Positions 15,412 to 21,549 of a DNA stretch of 21,549 nucleotides are shown here, in pieces; within the stretch, counting starts at the first letter, position 1; every line of letters begins with the position of its first letter. The DNA is taken from positions 1 to 21,549 of the forward strand of contig JAXEXP010000044.1 of assembly GCA_034113365.1 (NCBI GenBank). The letters run 5' to 3'. The notes under the pieces were generated by a model, which was given only the letters and a program-made list of their open reading frames with translations, did not search any database and was not told where the DNA came from. Source of the stretch: Spyradocola sp034113365. Its GTDB lineage: Bacteria; Bacillota; Clostridia; Christensenellales; UBA1750. Both the position numbers and the translations under genes were made by a program.

Positions 15412-16952
15412 GCCTGCATCTCCTCCTTTTCCACGCTGTCCGGCGTGTGGCCCGTCATCAGCGCGCCCAGCGTGCGCTCGTCGTACTCGCTTGCGTCTCT
15501 GCGGTCGACGATGCGGCCGTCGTAGAGCACCGCGATTTTGTCGGACAGGCGCATCAGCTCGTCCAGATCTGCGGAGATGAGCAGCACGGCCTTGCCCGCG
15601 TCGCGCATCTTGATCAGCTCGGCGTGGATGTATTCGATCGCGCCGATGTCCACGCCGCGGGTGGGCTGCGCCGCGATGATGACCCGCGGGTCCTGCGCAA
15701 ACACGCGCCCGATGATCACCTTCTGCTGGTTGCCGCCCGACAGCGACCCCACGGTGTCGTTGATGGAATCCATGCGCACGTCGTACTGCTTCGCCACGCG
15801 GTCGGCAAATTCGTCGCGCGCCTTGCGGTCGATCAGGCCATGGTTGGCAAAGGGCTTGTTGCGATGATAGCCCAGCACGATGTTCTCGGCGATGGTAAAG
15901 CCGCCCACGAACCCGCGCTTGCCGCGATCCTCGGGGATGTGGCCCACGCCGGCCTCCAGCATGGAGCGCGGCGTGATGCGGTTTGCGGGCAGCTGCTTGC
16001 CCCCCAGCACCACCGCGCCGCCGCTTAAGCGCTGCAGGCCCGTCAGCACGTCGATCAGCTCGGTCTGGCCGTTGCCCTCCACGCCCGCGATGCCCAAGAT
16101 CTCGCCCGCGCGGATCTCCAGGCTGATGTCATCGAGCACATTGCGCTTGTCGCGCGTCAGCGTCGCGCCGCGCAGCGCCATCACCACCTCGTGCTCGCCG
16201 GGCGCGGGCTGCTTTTCCGTCTCCAGCGACACGATGCGGCCCACCATCAGCTCGGCCAGCTGCGCCTGATCCATCTGCTCGGTGACGGGCAGCGAATCGA
16301 TGACCTGCCCCTTGCGCAGCACGGTCACGGTGTCGGCCAGCTCCAGCGTTTCCTTGAGCTTGTGGGTGATGATGATGATGGTCTTGCCGCTCTCCTTGAG
16401 CCTGCGCAGCACGCGGAACAGGTCGGAGACCTCCTGCGGCGTGAGCACAGCGGTGGGCTCGTCCAGGATCAGGATGTCGGCCTTGCGGTAGAGGGCCTTG
16501 AGGATCTCCACGCGCTGCTTGGTGCCGACGGAGAGGTTTTCCACCTTTTCACGCGCGTCCACGTGCAGGCCGTACTGGTCGGCCAGTGCGTTTACCTCCT
16601 CCACCGCCTTTTTCATGTCGAAGCAGCCGCGCTTCTTGGGCTCGTAGCCCAGCACTACGTTCTCGGCGACCGTCAGCGGCTCGATGAGCATGAAGTGCTG
16701 GTGCACCATCGCGATGCCAAGCTCGATGGCCTTGAGCGGGTTTTCGATGACGACGGGCTTGCCCTGTACGACGATCTGCCCCGACGTGGGCGCATACATG
16801 CCATACAGTATGTTCATCAGTGTGGACTTGCCCGCGCCGTTCTCACCCAGCAGCGAATGGATCTCGCCGCGTTTGACCAGCAGCTCGACGTTGCTGTTGG
16901 CCAACACATTTTTGAACTGCTTGGTGATGCCGTGCATTTCAACAGCGTACAT
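15408..16952 (-). CDS. Nucleoside ABC transporter ATPase, two domains (NupO-like)
   Basis: 514 residues holding two ATP-binding cassettes in one chain, as in ribose- and nucleoside-type importers. The first domain has GENGAGKSTLMNILYGM (Walker A), the atypical signature LSVGTKQRVEI and LILDEPTAVLTPQEV (Walker B). The second has a degenerate Walker A (GVEGNGQTEL), LSGGNQQKVIIGR and IIAAQPTRGVDIGA, in which the Walker B Glu position is Gln. One active and one degenerate site is usual for this family. The start at 16952 is chosen because GAGGGG lies 5 bases upstream; a start 7 codons earlier lacks a site. Confidence 0.93.
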   Translation of the reverse strand: MYAVEMHGITKQFKNVLANSNVELLVKRGEIHSLLGENGAGKSTLMNILYGMYAPTSGQIVVQGKPVVIENPLKAIELGIAMVHQHFMLIEPLTVAENVVLGYEPKKRGCFDMKKAVEEVNALADQYGLHVDAREKVENLSVGTKQRVEILKALYRKADILILDEPTAVLTPQEVSDLFRVLRRLKESGKTIIIITHKLKETLELADTVTVLRKGQVIDSLPVTEQMDQAQLAELMVGRIVSLETEKQPAPGEHEVVMALRGATLTRDKRNVLDDISLEIRAGEILGIAGVEGNGQTELIDVLTGLQRLSGGAVVLGGKQLPANRITPRSMLEAGVGHIPEDRGKRGFVGGFTIAENIVLGYHRNKPFANHGLIDRKARDEFADRVAKQYDVRMDSINDTVGSLSGGNQQKVIIGRVFAQDPRVIIAAQPTRGVDIGAIEYIHAELIKMRDAGKAVLLISADLDELMRLSDKIAVLYDGRIVDRRDASEYDERTLGALMTGHTPDSVEKEEMQA

Positions 16953-17020
16953 TGCGTCCCCTCGTTTCCTCATAAGATGGATGGAATGTATTTCTCATTG
17001 TATTTGTGCACATTCCCGAT

Positions 17021-17058
17021 AAAAACAGCACAGCGGCAGACCCGGTGGGGCCTGCCGC
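17021..17058 (-). terminator. Partial terminator between lipoprotein and ATPase genes
   Basis: GCGGCAGGCCC and GGGTCTGCCGC form a strong hairpin (17058-17033), then seven bases, then TTTTT (17025-17021). The gap before the T tract suggests incomplete termination. It sits in the 147-base space between the binding-protein gene and the rest of the transporter genes, where it would make the binding protein more abundant than the membrane subunits. Confidence 0.55.
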
Positions 17059-17099
17059 CTTTGCTGCACGCGCCCGAAAAAGCGGGGCGTTAGATTCTG

Positions 17100-18134
17100 T
17101 TACGCCAGCGCCGCGATGAAGGCAGCGGAGTCGTCCAGGTTCGCGGGTACCTCGATCTTGCCGTCGATGATGTCCTGCTTCACCTGATCCACCTCGGCGA
17201 TGATCTCGTCGGAGACCTCGACGTTGGAGCCCTCGCGGACGTAGTCCACGCCGTTCTCCTTCAGGCCCGCGCTCTGGGAGCCGGGCACCAGCTCGCCCGC
17301 CTTGGCCTCCAGGATGCCGTCGCGGATGATGTAGTTCAGGGTGCGGATGCCGGAGACCAGCACGTGGTCGGGGTCGATCTTGCACTGGTTGGTGTCCGCG
17401 CCGATGACGTAGGCGTTCTTCTCCTGCGCGGCGGTGAACACGCCCAGGCCGGAGCCGCCCGCAGCGGCGTAGACGATGTCGCAGCCGCCGTCGTACAGCG
17501 CCAGCGCCAGCTCCTTGCCGGTGGAGGTGTCGTTCCAGGCGCCGACGTACTTGCGCTCGACGGTGACGTTCTTGTCGGCGTAGGCAGCGCCCGCCTCAAA
17601 GCCCGCGGCGAACATGTTGATGGAGGGGATGTCCATGCCGCCGACGAAGCCCAGCTTGCCGGTGGTGGTCTTCTTGGCGGCCATGTAGCCCAGCAGGAAG
17701 GCCTTCTCGTTGTCGCGGAAGGTCACGGAGGTGACGTTGGGCAGGTCGCCGCAGTCGCCGTCGACGAACATGAACTTCTGCTCGGGGAACAGGCCGGACA
17801 CCTTGGTCACGGCCTCGACGCCGTCAAAGCCGGAGCCGATGATCAGGTCGTACTCGCCGGTCTTGGCCAGCTCCATGTAGTGGCCCTCGAACTCGGCCAC
17901 CTCGGTGGGCTCGACGACCTGCACGGTGACGGACTTGTCGGCCTCCATCGCCAGCTTGCAGCCGTCGTACATGCTGTCGTTAAAGGACTCGTCGCCCAGA
18001 CCGCCGACGCCCAGCACGATGGCCACCTTGAACGCATCGCCGTTGTCCGCGGCGGGCTTGGAGGCCGTGCCGGTGCAGCCGGCCAGGGTCAGCGCCAGCA
18101 GCGCCGCCAGAACCAGAGCAAGAATCTTCTTCAT
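17100..18134 (-). CDS. BMP-family nucleoside-binding lipoprotein (NupN-like)
   Basis: 344 residues. A lipoprotein signal MKKILALVLAALLALTLAGC with lipobox LAGC (C20) anchors it outside the membrane. The mature part matches the BMP/PnrA family: VAIVLGVGGLGDESFNDSMYDG at the start, DLIIGSGFDGVEAVTKV, KFMFVDGD, FRDNEKAFLLGYMAA, LGFVGGMDIPSINMFAAGFEAG and GADTNQ. These proteins bind purine nucleosides and deliver them to the permeases encoded next. AAGGAG lies 9 bases before the ATG. It follows the phosphorylase gene by 52 bases. Confidence 0.94.
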   Translation of the reverse strand: MKKILALVLAALLALTLAGCTGTASKPAADNGDAFKVAIVLGVGGLGDESFNDSMYDGCKLAMEADKSVTVQVVEPTEVAEFEGHYMELAKTGEYDLIIGSGFDGVEAVTKVSGLFPEQKFMFVDGDCGDLPNVTSVTFRDNEKAFLLGYMAAKKTTTGKLGFVGGMDIPSINMFAAGFEAGAAYADKNVTVERKYVGAWNDTSTGKELALALYDGGCDIVYAAAGGSGLGVFTAAQEKNAYVIGADTNQCKIDPDHVLVSGIRTLNYIIRDGILEAKAGELVPGSQSAGLKENGVDYVREGSNVEVSDEIIAEVDQVKQDIIDGKIEVPANLDDSAAFIAALA

Positions 18135-18186
18135 GGTCAGGATCTCCTTTTTTCCATTTTGGATTGAGCAATGTATGAATCAACGC

Positions 18187-19059
18187 CTACTTGGCGTTCA
18201 TTCTGGTGTTGACGTCGCCGGGGACGGGCAGCAGGTACTCCTTGCAGCGGCACTGCTTCTTTGCCGGGTCGATGGCGGCCAGCGTGTTGATCACGATGCG
18301 GCCGAACTTGTCCGCGCACTCGTGGTACAGGTCGAAGATGGGGCGCTTCCAGTCGGGGTTGATGCCCTCGGCGGTGTTGGAGACCAGGTAGATGGCGGCG
18401 TAGCAGGCGCCGATGGCGCGGGCCAGCGCGGCCTCGGGCATCATGGTGTGGCCGCAGATGTCGCAGTGCTGGTCATACAGGCGGCGCACCTCGGCCTTGG
18501 TCTCAAAGCGAGGAGCCTCATCCACGGCGTAGGTGCCGCGGCCGAACACGCGAGGGTATTCCTTCAGCGCCTCCTGGTAGAGCAGCTGCGCAAGATCCGG
18601 GCAGACGATGTCGCGCATGCGCACGATCTTGTCGGTGAACTTGCTCAGGTAGGAAACGCGCTTGGTCTGGTCGATCAGGTCGTCGGGGATGATGACGTCG
18701 CCGGGGTCGAGCAGCGGATTGATGCCGCCGCCTGAGCCGTCCGCCACGATGTACTTGACGCCCGCGCGCTGCATCACCCAGAACACGCGCTCGGAGGGCG
18801 TGTCGTGGTAGGGCGACAGGCCGAACCAGCCGTGGAAGGGGATGTCCAGCACGGTGTGGGCCACGTGATCCGCCGTCATTTCCGCCGGGATCTCGAACAG
18901 CATCATGGGCACGGTGGTGCCGAAAGGCGTCTCAAACTCCATGTCGCGCTCGAGCACCTTGACGCCCTTGATGCCCGTGTTTTCGGGAAAATCGCCGCCC
19001 CAGGTGCCGGAGCCGCCCATGTGCGCATAGTCCGCGCGGGGGATCTCAGTTCTGATCAT
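18187..19059 (-). CDS. MTAP/PNP-family purine nucleoside phosphorylase, 6-oxopurine type predicted
   Basis: 290 residues, cytoplasmic. The family splits purine nucleosides with phosphate into base and (methylthio)ribose-1-phosphate. Family features are GGSGTW near the start, ADGSGGGINPLLDPGDVIIPDDLIDQTKR (106-134), the GTYAVDEAPRFETKAEVR block (175-192) and MMPEAALARAIGACYAAIYLVSN. At the base-selecting position adenine-specific enzymes have VTDYD; this one has VSNTAEG (N228), as in 6-oxopurine enzymes. The phosphate-site RHG motif reads FHG (F75-H76-G77), an unusual change. First gene of the operon, with its own strong promoter; AGGGAG lies 8 bases before the ATG. The C-terminal tail has CRC. 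Confidence 0.85.
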   Translation of the reverse strand: MIRTEIPRADYAHMGGSGTWGGDFPENTGIKGVKVLERDMEFETPFGTTVPMMLFEIPAEMTADHVAHTVLDIPFHGWFGLSPYHDTPSERVFWVMQRAGVKYIVADGSGGGINPLLDPGDVIIPDDLIDQTKRVSYLSKFTDKIVRMRDIVCPDLAQLLYQEALKEYPRVFGRGTYAVDEAPRFETKAEVRRLYDQHCDICGHTMMPEAALARAIGACYAAIYLVSNTAEGINPDWKRPIFDLYHECADKFGRIVINTLAAIDPAKKQCRCKEYLLPVPGDVNTRMNAK

Positions 19060-19118
19060 GCTTCTCTCTCCCTGTTATGCAGATAAGTTGCTTTGCTTAA
19101 CACACAAATCACGGTACA

Positions 19119-19147
19119 AGTATACCGGCCCCCCTGCGTTTCGTCAA
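19119..19147 (-). promoter_or_regulatory. Promoter of the nucleoside salvage operon
   Basis: TTGACG (19147-19142), a 17-base spacer, then TATACT (19124-19119), a strong sigma-A match. The leader to the first gene is about 50 bases. I saw neither a terminator nor a riboswitch signature in it. Confidence 0.8.
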
Positions 19148-19278
19148 TCGACTTCACAGCTTCTTAACCGACAAAATTCGAATATTAACATGGTTACGTT
19201 TTCCCTTTTTCGGGCCATATCCGAACGTTCCGCAAAACTGCTCCGGGGTTTTTCCTCAAACTGTTCGGAAAACACGGC

Positions 19279-19310
19279 AAAAGCCGCACCCCCGGGTTCG
19301 GGGATGCGGC
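19279..19310 (-). terminator. Terminator of the FAD oxidoreductase gene
   Basis: GCCGCATCCCC (19310-19300) pairs with GGGGGTGCGGC (19293-19283), followed by TTTTGCC. It lies about 20 bases after the stop codon. Confidence 0.8.
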
Positions 19311-19329
19311 TTCATGGCAGAGGCTGCGC

Positions 19330-20736
19330 TTACAGGCGGCTGGCGATCTCGCGCGCGACGACCACGCCGGTGACGGAGGCCTGCATCAGACCCCTGGTGA
19401 TGCCTGCGCCGTCGCCGATGGCGAAGAAGTTGTTGACGGTGGTCTCGAACTTGTCGTCCACGGTGATCTTGGAGGAGTAGAACTTGACCTCCACGCCGTA
19501 GAGCAGCGTGTTCTTGCTGTACAGGCCGGGCGCGAGGTGGTCGAAGGCGCGCATGGCCTCGATGATGCTGGTCAGGTGGCGGTGGGGCAGCACAAAGGAC
19601 AGGTCGCCGGGCACCGCGGTGGTCAGCGTGGGGATGGTGGTGGACTTTTTGAGGCGCGAGGCGTCGGTGCGGCGGCCCTGCAGCAGGTCGCCCAGGCGCT
19701 GCACCATGATGCCGCCGCCGGTGAGCATGTTGCCCAGCTGCGCGATGTACTTGCCGTACTGCGTGGGCTGGTCAAAGGGCTTGGTGAACTTGGTGGACAC
19801 CAGCATCGCAAAGTTGGTGTTCTCGGTGTGGCGCGACTCGTCGGCGTAGCTGTGGCCGTTGACCACCGCGATGCTGCCGTCGTAGTGCTCCTCGGACACC
19901 AGTCCGCCGGGGTTCATGCAGAAGGTGCGCACCTTGTTCTCAAACGTATCCGAATAGTAGACCAGCTTGGCCTCATAGAGGTGCTTGGTCAGGTGATCCA
20001 TCACGGAGTTTGGTACCTCGACGCGCACGCCGATGTCCACCTCGTTGTTGAGTGTGGAGATGCCCACGCTGTGCGCAAGCTCCGTCAGCCACGACGCGCC
20101 CGCGCGCCCCGGCGCCGCCACGACGTACTTGGCAAGCACCGTCTCTCTCTCGCCGCCCTTTTTCTTCAGCACCGCGCCGCGCACCGTGCCGTTTTCCACC
20201 AGAATGCTGTCGCACGTGGTGAACTCCTGGAAGGTGAAGCTGTCGCTCTCGAGCAGCTTATGGTACATCGCGCGCAGCACGTCGAAGGAATACTCGGTGC
20301 CCATGTGGCGCACCGGGCAGGGGATGAGCTGGATGTTGTACTTGCTGGCCTCGTAGCGGAACTCCTCCACCTTGGGGTCGCCCAGCCCATGCACGGTGGT
20401 GGGCGCGCCGAAGGCGAGGTACTGCTCGTCGCAGTAGTGGATCAGCTCGCGCACGGTCTGGCGGGGCAGGTAGTCGGGCAGGTTGCCGCCCACCTCCTCG
20501 GAGAGCGAGAGCTTGCCGTCGGAGAAGGCGCCCGCGCCCGCCCAGCCCTGCATGATGCCGCAGGGCTCGCAGCCCACGCAGTGGCCCAGCTTGCGCGCCG
20601 GGCAGGTGCGCCGGTCGATGCTGCTGCCCGCGTCCACCACCAGGACGCGCGCGTTGGGGGAGGTCTTTTGCAGCTCCAGCGCGGTAAAGATGCCCGCAGG
20701 ACCTGCGCCGACGACAATGACGTCAAATTCGCGCAT
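19330..20736 (-). CDS. NAD(P)/FAD-dependent oxidoreductase, COG2509 type
   Basis: 468 residues. A Rossmann FAD-binding motif (VIVVGAGPAGIFTALEL, from residue 6) opens the protein. The block CPARKLGHCVGCEPCGIMQGWAGAGAFSDGKLSLSEEVGG holds four Cys near the FAD region and is typical of the uncharacterised COG2509 FAD dehydrogenases. FFAIGDGAGITRGLMQASVTGVVVARE at the end is the second FAD contact. The reaction is unknown; the Cys group may be redox-active or bind a metal. The ATG at 20736 has GGAG 8 bases upstream; the GTG three codons earlier is too close to that site. Single-gene unit with its own promoter and terminator. Confidence 0.9.
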   Translation of the reverse strand: MREFDVIVVGAGPAGIFTALELQKTSPNARVLVVDAGSSIDRRTCPARKLGHCVGCEPCGIMQGWAGAGAFSDGKLSLSEEVGGNLPDYLPRQTVRELIHYCDEQYLAFGAPTTVHGLGDPKVEEFRYEASKYNIQLIPCPVRHMGTEYSFDVLRAMYHKLLESDSFTFQEFTTCDSILVENGTVRGAVLKKKGGERETVLAKYVVAAPGRAGASWLTELAHSVGISTLNNEVDIGVRVEVPNSVMDHLTKHLYEAKLVYYSDTFENKVRTFCMNPGGLVSEEHYDGSIAVVNGHSYADESRHTENTNFAMLVSTKFTKPFDQPTQYGKYIAQLGNMLTGGGIMVQRLGDLLQGRRTDASRLKKSTTIPTLTTAVPGDLSFVLPHRHLTSIIEAMRAFDHLAPGLYSKNTLLYGVEVKFYSSKITVDDKFETTVNNFFAIGDGAGITRGLMQASVTGVVVAREIASRL

Positions 20737-20795
20737 GGGATTCACTCCATCATAATCAGTCTAGCCGTGCGGAGCCTGTCCGCACAAACCTATTT

Positions 20796-20824
20796 ATTAT
20801 AACATGGAAATGCCTGAAAATCAA
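20796..20824 (-). promoter_or_regulatory. Promoter of the FAD oxidoreductase gene
   Basis: TTGATT (20824-20819), a 17-base spacer, then TATAAT (20801-20796), with the start codon 60 bases further on. Confidence 0.82.
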
Positions 20825-20955
20825 GGCTTTTGGGAGAATCTGCCGTGGGAAATCACTTCATTCTGCAATTCGCGGGCGCGGAAACGGGAACGCACTTCCC
20901 ACGCGCGTCGTTAATAAGCTTGTTACCATCATTTGGAATGCGGAGGGACCCTGTC

Positions 20956-21549
20956 ATGAACCCAAAACGCCTGCTCACCCTGCTCCTGCTGCTGACGCTG
21001 CTGACCGGCTGCATGGCCCGGCCCGCGCCGTCCGCCCCCACGGCCACGGCCCTGCCGCCTACGCCGATCCCGACCGCCGCTCCGCCCACGGCTGCGCCCG
21101 CGCCCGAACAGCCGGAGGAAACCGGCCTGCGCGAGGGCGGCGTCTGCGCGGTGCAGGCGGAGGAATTCATCAGCCTGCGCATCTCGGACAGCACGCGCGC
21201 GGCGCGCATCGCCAAGCTGCCCGCGGGGTCGCTGGTGCGCGTGCTGCAGCTGCACAGCCGCTTTGCGCGGGTGGAGACGGCGGACGGCCTGCGCGGCTAT
21301 GTGCTGCGCGAGTACCTCGTGCCTGCGGACGGCGACGTCGAAGCGCCCGCGCTCTCGCCCGGCGCGTACACGGTGATCTGCCGCGACGGCCTCACGCTGC
21401 GCGAGAACCCGCGCGTAGAGCCTGACGAGGTGCTGGGCCTGCTGGAGCCGGGCAGCTGCGTGACAGCCACCGAGCGCGTCAGCGGCAGCTATGTGCAGGT
21501 GCGCGCGGAGGATCTCGAGCTGACGGGCTGGGTGCGCGGCGACTACCTG
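20956..21549 (+). CDS. Lipoprotein with two SH3b-like repeats, cut by the window edge
   Basis: 198 codons are present and the frame is still open at the end. The start MNPKRLLTLLLLLTLLTGC is a lipoprotein signal with lipobox LTGC (C19). A Pro/Ala/Thr-rich linker (about 22-50) follows, typical of a cell-wall-spanning spacer. Two SH3b-like units come next: one from about CAVQAEEFISLRISD to GYVLREYL, and one from YTVICRDGLTLRENP to GWVRGDYL. Such domains bind peptidoglycan or mediate surface contacts. A C-terminal catalytic domain may lie outside the window. GGAGGG is 9 bases before the ATG at 20956. No convincing promoter was seen in the roughly 130 bases between it and the divergent FAD promoter. 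Confidence 0.85.
   Translation, partial: MNPKRLLTLLLLLTLLTGCMARPAPSAPTATALPPTPIPTAAPPTAAPAPEQPEETGLREGGVCAVQAEEFISLRISDSTRAARIAKLPAGSLVRVLQLHSRFARVETADGLRGYVLREYLVPADGDVEAPALSPGAYTVICRDGLTLRENPRVEPDEVLGLLEPGSCVTATERVSGSYVQVRAEDLELTGWVRGDYL

Noticed and set aside
19060..19118. Riboswitch in the leader of the nucleoside operon
   Set aside because: Only about 50 bases long with no terminator or known aptamer signature.
19537..20802. Long plus-strand open frame opposite the FAD oxidoreductase gene, and similar long antisense frames across the window
   Set aside because: They are rich in His, Arg, Val and Gly with no recognisable motifs, lack good start sites, and mirror the codon bias of the real high-GC genes on the other strand.

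Overview
The window reads as a high-GC member of the Clostridia (Bacillota). Shine-Dalgarno sites are strong (GGAGG-type), promoters are sigma-A-like with 16-17 bp spacers, and the gene set is Firmicutes-like: an ECF riboflavin transporter under an FMN riboswitch, a BMP-type nucleoside ABC transporter, a COG2509-type FAD protein and a membrane pyrophosphatase. Genus cannot be fixed from the sequence. No rRNA, tRNA, CRISPR array, transposase or phage gene was seen.

Layout. (1) 43-3031, minus strand: a translationally coupled sugar-phosphate operon, cupin-type glucose-6-phosphate isomerase > GntR/UTRA regulator > large mannose-6-phosphate isomerase. A tandem operator overlaps its start region. 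(2) 3134-4051, plus strand, divergent: promoter, FMN riboswitch, ribU and terminator. (3) 4052-6679, plus strand: a roughly 450-base promoter and leader region, a divergent K+-dependent-type membrane pyrophosphatase, and a bidirectional terminator. (4) 6680-6847: a multi-hairpin intergenic element that resembles dispersed repeats. (5) 6848-11380, minus strand: a YdcF-like protein and a 51-residue Cys-pair protein, then a bicupin protein, then a MATE pump split by a one-base frameshift and coupled to a GH32-like propeller protein. The bicupin and MATE transcription units each begin with the same kind of leader RNA: promoter, CATCGGAGGG near the 5' end, then a nested terminator hairpin with covarying base pairs. 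(6) 11463-19147, minus strand: a seven-gene purine-nucleoside salvage operon (phosphorylase, lipoprotein binding protein, ABC ATPase, two permeases, V4R-domain protein, MTA/SAH/adenosine-type deaminase). (7) 19279-20824, minus strand: a single-gene FAD-dependent oxidoreductase unit. (8) 20956-end, plus strand: a lipoprotein with SH3b-like repeats, cut by the window edge.

How the genes work together. The salvage operon forms a pathway. A BMP-type transporter imports nucleosides, the amidohydrolase deaminates adenosine-type compounds to 6-oxo forms, and the phosphorylase splits them. The phosphorylase carries Asn where adenine-specific MTA phosphorylases have Asp, which fits a deaminate-then-phosphorolyse route.

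The most novel-looking item is the pair of paralogous attenuator leaders at 9391-9506 and 10591-10693. Two base pairs covary between the copies, the UGAAAU loop is conserved, and the GGAGGG motif lies near the predicted transcript start. They could be a riboswitch-like element or a ribosome-mediated (short upstream ORF) attenuator controlling an efflux pump and a bicupin protein.
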